Below, piece after piece: positions 1 through 13,800 of a DNA stretch of 64,000 bases. The DNA is taken from assembly GCA_026122225.1 (NCBI GenBank), contig JANEZZ010000400.1, positions 868,001 to 932,000 on the forward strand, in the 5' to 3' direction. The translations under genes were made by a program, and so were the position numbers. The stretch's first letter is position 1. Each line of letters starts with the position of its first letter. This DNA comes from Heloderma charlesbogerti (taxonomy: Eukaryota; Chordata; Lepidosauria; Squamata; Helodermatidae). Under the pieces are notes generated by a model. The model searched no databases and was not told the DNA's origin. It saw nothing but the letters and a program-made list of their open reading frames with translations.

Positions 1-414
1 TAAGTACCTATAGTCCATGAAAGCTTATGCCAGAATAAATTCGTTAGTAGCTGTTTTGGCTACAATAAACTACCCTCTGGAAATTTATAAATGGAGTTGT
101 CCTCCCTTTTTTAGGGAGGGATCTTGATTAACAGCCATATGGGGGAAGGGCACAATCCATGTTGGGTACATACGTTATTGACATGTGTGATAGCATCAGT
201 ATATCATATAGAAGCCACAGGCTGGATGTGAGCCTACATTGTATTCAGGAGGACCTGTGGAATAAGGTGCAAAGGCTCTTTACCAATTGTGGGGGTGGGG
301 GATTGTTAGATGCATGGATTGCACCTCAGCACATTGCATAATATTTTAACAAAAACAGAACTGTTGGAATAGAGGGGAAAAGTAAAGGTAAATGTAAAAC
401 TGGAACATTTGGAA

Positions 415-605
415 CTGGAAGCTGTTTTGTACTGAGTCAGACTGGTCCATCTAGTCTGATCCAGTATTATAAACACTGATTGGCAGTGGCTCTCCAGGCT
501 TCCAGGCAGGCATTTTTCCAGCCGTAGCTGGAGATGCTGGGGATTGAACCAGGGACCTTCTACATGCAAAGCAACTGCTCTACCACTGAGCCATGGCACC
601 TTCCT
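415..605 (-). repeat. tRNA-derived SINE
   Basis: Read on the - strand this has a tRNA-like head: an A-box-like TGGCTCAGTGGTAGAGC at 577-593 and a B-box GGTTCAATCCC at 540-550. The body is a saurian SINE type ending in a 'GATGGACCAGTCTGACTC' style tail. The head is followed by SINE body rather than a folded tRNA, so it is not a functional tRNA. A related tail lies at 14057-14115. Confidence 0.7.
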
Positions 606-1631
606 GTTAAAACGTCCCCTGACAGTTTTAAGCAACAGCTCTGACTACTTTTTGGTGCACATGTATGACTTAATAGGAACCTATACCAAGACCCTACCAA
701 GATACTGTAGGTGATAGCAGACACTCTTCAATAAGGACTTCTTCAGAAACTTAAAAGAGAGCCAGCAGGAGAGGAAAAGAGAGGGACAAGCTTTTGCTCC
801 CCACACTTCCAGAACTTGACTCAAGGGGGAAGATGCTTATACCTTGTAATCTGGTACTGATTTGCTTCCAAGAATGTTTTCACATGTAGGTTTAAAAACA
901 GGAAGTATGGTAAAATCTTGTGCAGGTGTACACACATCCAGATAAATGAAGGCTCTCCAGTTTAAAGTGATAAAGTTGAGGGTTAGGAGCTGGTTATCTT
1001 CTGCCTTTGCTAAATCTTGCCCTGGGGAATTAGTATTCCTTTGAGTTCTCTCTCCTCTTTTAACCTGCTGATATCAGTGGTGAAGAGGGGAATATTTGAA
1101 GCTTACTGGACACAAGAGAAGCAACTCCTGGTTTGTTCGGACTTCTTGATTCTCTTTATAAACCACCCTAGAAGTATAATTGAAGGATGGTATAAAAATA
1201 CTTGTAAGAAAGAAATAGATGAATGCCAGCTCCTAATAAAGCTCTCTCCCCGCACAGTAGGGATATACAGGGGCAGATAGACTGCTTTTTTTCCTGGAAG
1301 CAACTAAGAAAGTGCTTTCTTGCCCCCTCCCCCAATCTATAATTGTGTTAGGGTTCTGTGTAGTAAGGCAAAAGAGCCCTAGAGCCAAAACGCACTATCC
1401 ACACTGCTGGTAGGCCAGTGCCATATTGTTTTTCAAGGCCACACTCAAGCAACTAATCCACACCTTTTTAGACACTTCAGATTAGCTGTGACCTTTAACT
1501 GATAAAAGGTGTTGAGAAAAAGTACCTAGTATTTTAGAAAATATGCACACATGGGTATGTATTGCTTACACTAATTTTGTTCCTTGCATTTTACGTCGGT
1601 CAACCCAGAATGTTGGCTAATATAAAATGAC

Positions 1632-1765
1632 TTCCCCAACCTGGCATCCTCCAAATAATTTGGGCTTCAGCTACCATCAGCTTAGCTAGCATGGCCAGTG
1701 GTCAGGCATGTTGGGAGTTACAGTCCAAAGCATCTGGAGGTCGCTATGTTGGAGAAATCTGCTTA
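1632..1765. repeat. palindromic hAT-like MITE, family B
   Basis: Starts near CCCCAACCTGGCATCCTCC and runs back through a reverse-complement arm (GGGAGTTACAGTCCAAA, then CATCTGGAGG). It is the most diverged of about seven copies in the window (1632, 7482, 8441, 13272, 20264, 27595, 35317). All share arms of the type TTGGACTACAACTCCCA. The hAT assignment is inferred from an imperfect 8-bp duplication at the 8441 copy. Confidence 0.6.
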
Positions 1766-2189
1766 ACATCCTCCCTCTCTGATACTAGATCCTTGGTTTG
1801 TACAACTCTTAAAGTGGAAGAGAGAGACAGATCTACTGCCCCCTTATATCTTCTTGTTTCTTCCTTTCCTTGTACTATCATGTAACACAAAGTGTGACAT
1901 GATATAATTGTGTTGTGCACTTCCCCATACCTTCCAGTGATGTGAGGAAAGGTAGTGAACAGAGCAATGGTGTCATGTTTTATTTATTCTTTGGGATTTA
2001 CAACTCACTTTTCTATAAATAGTCAAGGTGGCTTACAATAAAAAAGCTAAACTATAATAAAAAGAAGTTGTCAATAAAACCAACATACTTGTTTGACTGC
2101 TTTCCCCTATATACATCCAGTGTACCCTTGAGAACTTTAGAGAACCCTTATGGGTCACGGTGAGACTACAGAATATCACCATATAATAA

Positions 2190-2475
2190 CATGAAAGTGG
2201 GCCTTCTTAGTGGTGGCACCCATACCTTAAAACACTCCGTGTGGTTTGAGAAGCAGAAAATATGACAAGTTTAAAACCCCTTTGAAAACCAATTTGTTTA
2301 CACAGGCTTTCTCTGCTTTGTAATGGACTATGACACTGCTCTGTCTTACTGTTTATCGTTTCTGTTGTATCATGATGTATTATTTTATATGGTTTTGTAT
2401 TGTATTATGTATGTATTGTAGTGTAAACCACTTAGAGATTTTATTATAATAAGTGGTATATTATATGAGGTTACC
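2190..2475 (+). mobile_element. L2 LINE 3' end, decayed
   Basis: Begins with a remnant of the reverse transcriptase C-terminus ('GGCCTTCTTAGTGGTGGCAC', the AFxVVAP region). It continues into the T-rich L2 3' UTR and ends near 'GTAAACCACTTAGAGATTT', resembling the usual 'gtaaaccgcccagag' L2 ending. No intact frame remains. Boundaries are approximate. Confidence 0.6.
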
Positions 2476-4384
2476 AGAAAAAGAGGATAACTTATTTATT
2501 GAAATATCTAGTCCTGCCCTTATTTTTGCACCAAAGTATTATTTATTCATCTAAATTTCTAAATGTTGTGTGAATGTGTGTTGATTCTGTAGATGTGCAT
2601 ATCCTTTTCAAATCTATGGATGTTTATATTAGGCAACTGGGATATCTTTTGGATTTCATATAGAAATCCTGTATACAGCTGTTCCTCAGCTAGTTCAGTT
2701 AGAGTGAAAGAGAGCAAAAGCCAGGTGCGTTCTAGCATTTGACAATCTACAGACCTTAGGAGGGATTTTAATTCCCTTATAGAAGTAGTTGTTATAATAA
2801 CGGCGAGTTTCAACAGGCATCGGATCAGTACCAATTGATGAGTAACCCAGATTTTTCCTTTCAAATGGCCATTTAAGAGAAAAAGCATGAAAAGATTAAT
2901 GGATATATTTATGCTTCCTTCTAATATAACTTAAAGTTTATGTCTGTTTTGTAGCATGTGCAATCAATTTGGCAGTATTTAACCATCTGTGCTTGTGAGC
3001 TCAAGGGCCCTACCTCTGACCCCCTGTTCTGAAAGGGGTTTTTTTTTGTCCTGAAAGCTGGATCATCTCACTGCTTTGCCACCTCTCTTTCGTGTTCTGT
3101 TCTCCTGACATCTTCTATTCTTGAAGAAGTGCTTTGGAGAGTAGGTACTATGAGATCAGCCTGGTATAAATCGTGGCCTTACATGCAGTAAAAAATTGAC
3201 ATTCTGGTATCAATTAACACAGAACATTCATCTCAATTTAATATTCCTCTGTGTTTTGTTTTCAAGGCAGTAGGCAGTCAGTGAAGCTTGAAATCAGATG
3301 TGTGCATCATTTTATAGTATTTTTTTTAAATCTCAAATGTGTAGGTAAAAGGAAAGAATTTGACAGCAAGGTGGAATATTTCATAGTGATCAGAGGACAC
3401 TCACACTGTTGGAATGTTGCTTTGTTACATAATAAACTGGTGTCTCATTAAAATTTATTTAATGGTGGCATAGATAAAACAGCTGGGTCAGAGAAACATG
3501 GAAGAGAAGGAGAAACGAGGTTGGCTGAACTCAGAGAAATGAATAGGGTAAAATAATAAGATGTATGTGAACAGAAAGAAGCATATGTCCATTTAATTGT
3601 TGTATGGTTGGAGAAAGGGCTTCTTTTGTGTCTTAAGGCCAAACTAAATGTGAAGCTAATCTCACTTGCTGTTGTCTCTTTTGTGTTTTAATTGCTAGTA
3701 GCAGGTGTGGGTCCTCCGATCTTTCCTAGGGCCATAGTGTGTGTAGGTGGGTCCCAACGAAAAATAAACATCTGTGCAAAATCCAGATATGTAAGGGCCT
3801 ACAGCAGTCTATCAGTGCAACTTAAATATTCTGATTTCAATTTTTAATAATAATAAAAAATCTCATGGGTATTGGGAGCTTAAACTTGTTCCTCCTCTAA
3901 AACTTGATTCATGTGGTCCTTGTGTCTAGGGAACAGTCATATCCATTTGATATCCTAAAACTATTATCATCATCATGCCCTCTAACACTGAATTTATGAG
4001 GTTGAGTGGTGACAGGGCTGGAGCCAAAACAAGGCTGCCGAGAAACAAGAGGAAGATATCTGCATGCTTGACAGAACCTTGAGGTTTGCAGAAGTGCAAA
4101 ACATCTTTTTAAAAAAGTAACTCCAACAACAAAAAACAGCCAATTGAGTCATGTCCATTAGCCACAAAACGTTGAATGCTGAAAACTAGGGAGGGAAGGG
4201 GGTGGAATGGTCCGCTGAGCTCCTTACAGCTTATAGTATCCTGGAGGATGGTGGAATGGCTGGGAACCTGAGCAGGATCACACCTGCTAGGAGGAGAGGG
4301 AACAATGCAACACCGTGTCACATGTACAGGTATATTCTTGATTAAACATGGTTTCATTGTGTATTACATCCTTTGAAGTAAGGC

Positions 4385-4620
4385 GGAAGTAGCCATGATT
4401 GGAAGAAGGAAGGTGATTTTTGCCAATGCCTCCTTGTAAACCCGCTCCAGAGGATTGGGAGAATAGTGTGGCAGGTGACACAGGCTGCAGGGGAAAAAGG
4501 GAATTGACAAAAATGGCCCCCCTCCTCTTCAGATCACAGGAGCCTTGACTGGATCAAAGGCCCTTGTGTTCAAAGGAAGGCTCCTTCCATGAATGGAAGG
4601 ACACCTGTGGATTCCAACTG
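4385..4620. repeat. unclassified dispersed repeat, family C
   Basis: Shares blocks with 29575-29900 and 52940-53240: a 'GTGTGGCAGGTGACAC'-like segment, then 'TTGACAAAAATGG' with a C-rich run, then GGAAGG-rich arms. It looks like a non-autonomous element, but I could not define its ends or class. Confidence 0.35.
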
Positions 4621-4700
4621 ATTCATTTTTTAATTTGCTTTACCTTAATTATGTTTTATAATATTTGCAATGATTCACTTTTATTTCTGAAAATTTCCAG

Positions 4701-4814
4701 GTATTCTTTGATATACAGATTGGTGGCAAAGATGTTGGAAGAATTGTAATTGGCTTGTTTGGAAAAGTAGTACCAAAGACTGTAGAAAACTTCGTTAAAC
4801 TCGCAACTGGAGAA
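4701..4814 (+). CDS. PPIC: PPIC exon 2
   Basis: 114 bp, 38 codons, phase 0 at both ends. The acceptor is TTTCCAG and the donor GTAAGG. It encodes the first cyclophilin strands, beginning [15 protein letters not shown] and ending FVKLATGE. Confidence 0.95.
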
Positions 4815-7800
4815 GTAAGGGCTTTTTTTAAAAAAAGTTGTGTGTGCACATATTAGTGAAAAGACAAGTGTCTGCAGTTCTCTCTATAAAAGTATTTCAG
4901 AGTATCATCTGTTCATATTCATCTGATGCAGCTTTCTACAGTTCTGGTTGCCAGCTTCACCATGGCCAGCCGTGATCCATCACCCTCTGGTGAAGGTGAT
5001 AGAAGGAGTCCTAGCCTTCCTCTTCAGTTTGAAGTTGGGGCAGGGATCATCCTTGGTTGTCCTGTGCTCAGAAATACAGCTCCACTATGTGAAATTCCCT
5101 GCCCTTAGGACAGGCTGCTTTGGTAAAGGATGGTGGAGGCACTTAGAATCATTGAATAGTAGGGTTGGAAGGGGCCTACAAGACCATCGAGTCCAACCCC
5201 CTGCTCAGTGCAGGAATCTCAAGTCAGAGCATCCCCGACAGATGGCTGTCCAGCCTCATCTTGAATGCCTCCAGTGTGGGAGAGCCCACCGCCTCCCTAG
5301 GTAATTGGTTCCATTGTCATATTGCTCTAACGGTCAGGAAGTTTTTCCTGATGTTCAGCCGGAATCAGGTTTCCTGTAACTTGAGCCCATTACTCCATGT
5401 CCTGCATTCTGGGATGATTGAGAAGAGATCCTGGCCTTCCTCTCTGTGACAACCTTTCAAGTACTTGAAGAGTGCTATCATATCTCCCCACAGTCTTCTC
5501 AAGGCTAAACTTGCCCAGTTCTTTCAGTCTGTCTTCATAGGGCTTTGTTTCCAGTCCCCTGATTATCTCTGTTGCCCTTCTCTGAAACCACTCCAGCTTG
5601 TCTGCATCCTTCTTAAAGTGCGTTGCCCAGAACTGGACACAGTACTCCAGATGAGGCCTAACCAGTGCTGAGTAGAGGGGAACTAGTACTTCCCGGGATT
5701 TGGAAGCTATGTTTCTATGAATGCAGCCCAAAATAGCATTTCCCTTTTTTGCAGCCACATCACATTGTTGGCTCTTGGATCACCTGTCTGTGCAGCACCT
5801 CAGCCTTCTGCAGATGAAGGCAGAAGTTGCCTGTTTTGGCACTCATAATGCTTTGCAGCCAGCACCAGAACAAGCTCAGGCCTTGCCTTGCCGTTCCAGA
5901 GAGGTTGGGTCTGATCGTTTGGGCACTGGGATGAGGAAGCAGTCAGTGCCTCAGTAGGCTGGTGTCAAGAACAATCCGCTTTCCACCTCTGAGTTTTAGA
6001 GATGGAAAAGCGGACAGGTATCTTCCCCACAGTTGTATTGAGCTCAAAATCTAGAACAGCTGTGGGGATAATCTCCAGCCCACCCCTTCAGCTCCAAATG
6101 AGGGGAGGATGTGATTGTCCCTGACCTCATGCAGAGATGCATGTGAGGCCAGGGGTAAGAGCAGTGGTGGAGTCTTGGAGTTTACACATTTTGGCCTGGT
6201 GAACAAGATTAGCCAAAATTTGTGGAATGCTGTTGTGGTGGCTTTTTGTGTGGCACATACTGTCAGGGTGGACACTGAGCCCATAGAATCCCAGAGTAGT
6301 TCTGATTCTGAGGAAGAGCAGTCGCTCCTGGGAGAGGAGCGCGCTCCTCTTTCCCAGGGCCAACAGCTGACGGAGATTCCTCCCACCAACATTCCTAGCT
6401 TAGATAGCAGTCCAGGGAGTAACGGAGCGCGGATAGCAGACTTGGTGGACGCACGATGCAGACGCAGAGATCGGCGCCAGATGGAGGGCGCGGAAAGGAG
6501 GCGTAGTGCCCGGTTGGCGCGCAAGCAACGGCTGCGCCCAGAGGATCCAAGGGAAAAGGGGAGGGACTCTCCCTAGTCCTTAAGTTCAGGGGTCTGCCAG
6601 TAATTCCCTTTCAAACAGGGACCAACTGTTCCAACTTAGGGCATAGGTACTGTGCTGCTCAGATCTAGTTGCAAATGGTATAGTTGTTAAGTTGTAAAAG
6701 AAGAATAAAGCTTTGAAAGGAATCCCTTTGTCTGTGTCTGGACTTAGCTACTGGATTAGACTGAGAGAGGCCTCCAAGGAGCCCTTGACACATACCTTAG
6801 GTGAGAGAACCTTCCCATCTGTCTCTTTTGTTCAGTATGCAATGCCTGTTAATTTTGTTCTTGGGTCTGGCTATTACAAATGAACAGTTGAATGGCAGAT
6901 ACTTCAAAATACACATTCTGTGGAGGCTGCTCTTAAAACAAACAAACAGCAACAATCCCTCAAATAAAATATTCCATATAATGTCAAGCAGTAGTAAAAT
7001 AAAAAAGGAAAAAGCCTGTAAACTCTTAATTCTGGGGGCCTCTTTTGGGAAAGAGTGCATAGCTGCGTTATCACTTCTGCGAGAATGCTGCTGCTTTCCC
7101 ATAAGCATTTTATTTCACTGAAGTTATCCTTTGGTCCTTCTGACTGGTGCATGTCAAAGGCGTAGCATCCAGTTCACATAGTTACTAATGTAGAGCAGGG
7201 CCAGAAACAAGGAGGAAGTACAGCCAGTCGAGGCAGAAAATAGAGGCAGCACTGGTGGTCCTGACTCCCCTCATGAAGGAAGGGTGGATCAAGATAAAGC
7301 CAGGGTGGGCTGAAGTGTGGAACTGGGTAACAAGCAGGCCAATAAGAGGATGCTCTGTAGATGGTTCTTTTTTATTTAGATATATTTAATCCCACATTTC
7401 CTCCAAGGAGTTCAGGATGGGAGGCATGAGTTATCTTCCCTACTTCCCATTTTATCTTAATTTTGTGAGATAGATGTGTTGGACTACAATTCCCAACATC
7501 CCCAGCCAGCAAGTCATGCCATACTGCCTGGAGATGATGGGAGTTGGAGACTAGCACATCCAGAGAGCGCCAGGTTCGGGAAGGCAGGATTAGGCTAGCA
7601 ATTTGCCCGAGCTTACCCAGTGAGCTTCAATAGTGAACAGGGATTTGAACCAAGGTTTCCCTAGTGCAGCCCTCCAGAGGTGACCTCATTTGTGCTGCTG
7701 CTCTTAGTAAAATTGTTGGACCTGTGGGGTGATTGGCTACACACCAGGGCCTCCACGCCTGCAGTTTAGATTAAGTAGCCACTCTTGCCCTCTTCACGTG

Positions 7801-10800
7801 AAGGGGAAAAGGGAGTGGTTGCACCTCTGGTCTTGCCCCCAGTAACACTGGGGGCAGTGGACATGCACTCACTGTCCATGTGTTAGTGTGAATATTTGAG
7901 GTGGGGAAGCCTTCACATGTAGATCTCTATGTGCAGAGGAACAGCATGATGTAATGGTTAAGAGTGTTGACTGGGACTCAAAAGATCTGGGTACTAGTTC
8001 CCACTCAGCCATGAAGCTCACGTTGGACCTGTCATTGACTCTCAACCTAACTTATCTTACAGAGTTGTTGTGAGGATAGAATGGAGAGGGGGATGACTAT
8101 TTAAGCCACCCTGGGTTCCTTGCTAGAGGAGAAAAGGTGGGATATAAATGTAATAATAAATAAAAGGCTTCCCTGGATCCTGGGATCCTGTGCAGGGGAG
8201 CTGCACATCATTGGGACAAAGTAGCAGCCCCACAACCTGTTTTCACACACTTTGCCCCTTCAACAGGAACCTGTGAGGGAGGCTTGCATAGCTCTTGTTT
8301 ACAACAATAGGGCCTTAGGTAATCGGCTATAATGTAGAAGATGATCGGTGGCTCATGGACTAGGTTGTGTAGTATGGCCTTAAGTTATCAGCTGGCCCAC
8401 TACAGACCCTACTTTATCAACCACCCATTGTGTTCTAGGTCAGCTTTCCCAACCTGGTGTCTTCCAGATGTTTTGGACCACAACTCCCAGCATTCCTGAC
8501 CATTGGCTATTCTGGGTGGGAGTTGAAGTCCAAACTATCTGGAAACCACCAGTTTGGGGAAAGCTGTTCTAGACTGTAGCTATCAAAAGGTATTGGTGAC
8601 CACATACAGTTCATTCAAATGGCAAAATTAAAACAAACATATTAAGAAGTTTAGAAGATCATTTTGCATAGTCTGTGAATTCGGCAGCATAGACTATAAT
8701 CTAAATGCTGTGCTTCTTGTAATTCATTGTTACAGCAATATGATAAAGCCAGGACTCAGTACTGTCAAAAGAAATTTTGTTTTTCAAGCTTCTTTTGTCT
8801 TGCCACACTACAAGAATATATAAACTTTATATGCAGTTGTATAATTCTTAACCATATATACACTTAATCTGTAAATTACGGCCATTGGGATAAAGTAACC
8901 ATGCATAGGAACAGACTTTGTTCTGTGAAGCATTTAATCTAATCAATTGTCTTTTTACTATGGTGCATGTAATATCTTACTAATCTGCAATTGTATCATT
9001 CTAAACTTTTTCTCTTAGAAAGGTTTTGGCTATAAAGGAAGCAAATTTCATCGTGTAATCAAAGATTTCATGATTCAAGGAGGTGACTTCACAGCTGGAG
9101 ATGGCACTGGAGGTAAACCTAGTTTCTTCATGAATTTTATCCATAACAAACATACATAAGTGCAGGCAACCTGATAAGCCTTTGGCTAAATTGCAATTAG
9201 GCTATTTATATACTGGGCTGTATGGGCAGTATCCAATGGTACTGCTACACAGAGTAGACCCACTGAAATGAATGGACCTAGTTTATGTAGGACTACCATT
9301 GGATACTGCCCTATATAACTAATTGATCAAGAAATAACCTTCTCTCAGCATATGTAAATAGATCCTTTTATTAGGACAAATAACATAGGCAGATACCTCT
9401 TTAAACGTATCAGGCTTATAAATGGAAGTTAAACATTTGAGATTTCTGTAGTTCCTTATCAGAAGAAAGAGAAGAACCACCACTCTGCTTACACACAACA
9501 TGGTGTTTTTTAAAAGACCCTTGAAATTGCAATCCTATGCATGTGTGCCGGGAAGTAAATCCCATGAAAGTGTATAGGATAGCAGCCTAAATTTTTAATA
9601 GTAAATTTTAATAGTAAATTTTTAAATTTACACTTAAGTCATAGGGAAAAACACAAGTGTTCTGGGTTTACATGCAAGAGATTTAGCAGTGGTAATGCGT
9701 TAAAAAACCTCAAGGCAACTTCAGAGAAGCAATTTTCCCTTTCCTCCACCAAACCGTGTTCAGCTTATTCTATGCATGTTTACTTTGAATTAGGTCCTGT
9801 TACATCCCATTGCGTTCAATCCTGTCTACGCGTATGAGAGAATGAGCCCATTGACTGTACGCCTGCCTACTTCTTGCTACTTACTGCAGATCCACAATCA
9901 TAATCAAGAAGTTGAATCTGGATTTAAAAATGCTAAGTGAGGCAGCGAAGTACCCATATGATAAGAAAATCTATAGGCATCTTTAAAGTCTAATTCATTG
10001 CAGTAAGCAAGAATGTATTTCATTTGTCCTGATCTAGCAGAGGTGAATCTACTGCAGAAGCAGTTTTCTGCATGCACATCCCTTGCTCACATATGGAAAT
10101 GAACACCTAGTTGGGTGCTGCTCTCATGGTTTCCAGTACAGCATTCTTGAATCTAGTACTTGAGGGAGCATGTATAGTTGCCCTGTTTAGGAAGCATGGT
10201 GATGCATGAATATATTCCCCTTCTTTCCCATCCCATCTATTGGTCAGCTATATATGTATGTCCTACTGAGTACAGAGTACTAATAAACCTGAGTGGTATT
10301 AAATCAATACAGGAAAAGTGTACTTTTTTACCTAATTGGGTTTTTTGGAACTGTCTACAAAGATATCACTAAAAAGGTGTTGACTTATTTCTCCCATTGC
10401 CGTAATGCACATGCTGCAACCTCAATGAACCCTCATAATTTGCTAGTGGCAGGAGATGGGGTTCTGAAACAGTGGAGGGAGGTAGTAAAAGTTTTGTTAG
10501 TGCCTAGTTTACAGTGCATCCTGGGATTCCTCCCATTGCCACAAGTGTAAAACAGGGGTGTTGAACCTTTTCAGCCCAGGGGAAAGAACTGAAGTACACA
10601 GAAGCTCACGGGGGCCACATTCCAGTGGTGGGTAGAACCAAAGGCAAACATACCAAAAATTCCGGCATATTTTAGCTTAAAGTTCCTTTTGTCAGTAAAT
10701 AAACCTTAGGAGAGGCATTTCAACCTTGTAGAATGTTAAAAAAAAACAACCCATGCAAAAGCCAGTCAACCTCTGAACGATCAGCAGTTAGGAGAAAGGG

Positions 10801-13800
10801 GTGAGGCCAGGGGAAAGGGGTGGGGCTATCTGGGGAACCCTGGAGGGCCATATTTGGCCTGTGGGCCTGAAGTTCAACACCCCTGGCCTAAAACCTGGTA
10901 GCTGATGTCTACCTAGCAGACTACCTAGAAAGTTTTCTTTAGCTCCCTGATGGAGGAGGCTGTTTAAGGGGCTCTGCAGGTCCAGGTGTTGCTTGCAGTT
11001 TAAAACTTTATAAACAAATTTGTCGTTAAATCGTTCCTTTTTTGCTAGCTTTAAACCTAATGTCTTATTTCCCAGGAATGAGCATCTATGGAGATAGGTT
11101 TCCTGATGAAAACTTTAAACTGAAGCACTATGGTATTGGATGGGTCAGCATGGCTAATTCTGGTCCACATACTAATGGTTCCCAATTCTTCATTGCTGTG
11201 ACAAGGCCTGGCTGGTTAGATGGAAAGCATGTAGTATTTGGAAAAGTCATTGATGGAATGGTGGGTTAAAAAATTATTGGTTTTGTTCATTGGTTGGAAA
11301 CTGCTTTGACTATAGGTTACTGTCATTTTAAAAGCATAACAATTGTCTACTTCAGGTCTGGTGTATAGTATATGTATAAACATTTGTTATCTTAACACAT
11401 CCTTAATTAAGATGCAAGCATAGCGATTGCAAAGGGGAAGAAAGACACATTAATCCATGGAGCAGGCAGCTAGCCACTGCTATCCATGCTCTGGTAACCT
11501 CCAGAATCAGCTACTGCAATGTGATGTTCACAAGGCTGCTTTTGAAGACTGCTCAAACTGCAACTGGTGCAAAATACAGCTGACAGGTTATTGCCTGGAG
11601 CTAGTTGCTGGGGACATCTCACTGGTACTTGGACAACATTCCTGGTTCATTGCCGAGCACAATTTAAAGTGCTGCTGCTTGCTTTCAAAGCCCTACATGT
11701 CATGGGACCAGGGTACCTTAAGGAAAGCTTGCTGTTCTATCAGCCTGCCTGTGCACTGAAGTCATCTTCATGCATGATGACTAGAGAAAGGGCCTTCTTG
11801 ATGGTGGCACCTTGACTCCTTTCCCAGGGATATGTGCCTGGAGCACACATTGCTTTATTTTCAGCATCAAAGAAGTTTGTATTCTTTAATGATTTTAAAA
11901 TTTTGATTGTCTTTAGCTGCTGCTATGGTTTACTTCTGGATCAGTATTTTGTATTTTATTGTGTGTGTTTTTAATGCAACGTGACCTGAAAGCATGGTTG
12001 AAAGGTGGTGTATACATTCTTAAATAGCTTCTAGAGGCTTGCTTGCTTTCAGGAGATTTCTACAGGCTATCCATCCAAAGATGGAAAATATGATGCTAAG
12101 TTCAGTTTAATATTGGACATTGTGTTTTTACCCTCTTCCACAAATGCGAACCCCTTGAATTATTGCTATCCTAGTGAACTCCCCAACTTGCTTGCCTTAG
12201 GCAGATTCTGGTATTTGTCACCACACCTGCACAACCAAGCAGGAATCCATTTCCTGGACCAAAGGCCAATAAACACAATGCTTTCCTCTACACATGTCCA
12301 TTCCAGGTTTCCCTCCTTCCTTGTGGCAACTCTGTGTGCATCTGGTTTTAAATCATCCTCTGAGCACAGTAGTCTGTGGCTGAACTAAATTGCTGTAAAG
12401 TAGGGGTGAGCAACTTCAGGAGATCTGGGGGCCATTTTTGCCCCTCAGACTCCCCCCCCCCCATGTTGCAGTCTGTCAGTCGACCTGAATTTTTTTTTTT
12501 TAAAGGGGAAAATTGGTATTCTGGCACTACAGACTACCAGAAAGGCAAATTTAGCTTGTTTGCTATGTACGCCTTTCCCCCCTTAAAAATAAATACATTT
12601 TATTTATTGTGGGGATGCGGGGGGACAATGGGGGCCGCATATGGCCCATGGTCTGTGTGTCGCCCACCCCTGCTGCAAACCTTCAGTTTTCTTTTGGAGA
12701 TATATGTTGGGGTGACATAAAGACAGATGCAGCTGGTTCTCAGCCAAAAATGCACCTGCTGCAGAAGGCAAGTCCAGGGGAAGAGTGGAGCTTGGCTCTG
12801 TCAAGGTGAGGAGCAACAGAAAAGGGCACACATGCAGCTGACTCTCACTCTGTCGGAGGACAGGGAGGGGCACGGCAAGACTAGTGACAATAGCAGAAGT
12901 TGGTTTGGCAGCCAAGTTTGCGGGCTTAATAAGGGAAACTCCTTCCCCCAAAATTTACTCTAGGTTTTTCTGGCAGCATCATTTCGTTGCTGAAATGCAG
13001 TCTCCTTCCAGAGACAGGAGTGGCCATTCTTACTAGCCAAGACTAAGTATTCTTGTGTTCCTGAGATATTTATTATAGGGGATTTCTTAAACAAGTGTCA
13101 GTGACATGTGTGCTTAGTGCAGACTTTGTGTTGCACAATTTGGGGCACTTCAGATGTTCTAATTGTAGGGACTGGAGTGCTGCTTCAGTGCAGCTCGTTT
13201 CCTCCATCTCCACATAGGGTTGGGAAAGACGCTTGTCTAAAACACTGGAGAGCTGCTGCCAATTAGTGTAGACAAACCTTCCACAACCTGGTACCATTCA
13301 GATATTTTGGACTATGTTCCTGCCGTTTGGCCATGCTGGCTGGGGCTGATAAGGAGTTGAAGTTCAAAACAACTGGAGGGCTAAGGAAGGCTGGTGTGGT
13401 GTTCCTGCCTTCTCCTAGTGAGAATTCCCCTTCTCTAAGGCCTTTCTCACCCCCAGCAGGAACCACCTTCTCTCATACACACTGGGTTTCGCTGCCACCG
13501 GACCTTTAAGGCTTAGGTCCAACCCTTTACTAAGTCCTCTATCTGCAAGGACACACAGACTTTACTTATAACCTTGTACTCTCCCCTTTATACCTTCCCC
13601 TTATGTAGCCCAGAGCAGAAGGCATAGGATTTGGTTAAACACTTTATTAACTACAGCAAATGAGTTGTTGAATAATAATCAGGTAACACTTAACGGCATT
13701 ATCAATATATGTTCTCTCATAAGCCGTTCTCTAGATCACACTCTTGAACAATCACTTCACAAATCCTCACAGACCTTTCTCTCTCTGAGTTCTAAACTCC

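Larger units (their letters stand above)
1..4700 (+). other. PPIC: PPIC intron 1, 3' part
   Basis: Exon 2 starts at 4701 behind a TTTCCAG acceptor, and no GC-rich signal-peptide exon is visible to its left, so this stretch is read as the end of intron 1. It contains a tRNA-derived SINE (415-605), an inverted-repeat element (1632-1765), an L2 3' end (2190-2475) and a possible dispersed repeat (4385-4620). In 606-1630 and 2480-4380 I see only AT-rich unique-looking sequence with no supported gene. Confidence 0.7.
4815..9018 (+). other. PPIC: PPIC intron 2
   Basis: Rich in repeats: CR1 (5143-5800), Gypsy solo LTR (6261-6790), Sauria-type SINEs (7368-7690, 7940-8165) and family B MITEs (7482-7594, 8441-8567). 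The stretches 5800-6255, 6800-7365 and 8570-9018 show no recognised feature. Confidence 0.8.

Noticed and set aside
540..593. tRNA gene on the - strand
   Set aside because: A-box and B-box are present, but the sequence continues as a SINE body and no full cloverleaf with acceptor stem forms.
6115..6576. 153-residue host protein
   Set aside because: It lies in a Gypsy solo LTR and repeats the pol tail of the provirus at 39791-44128.
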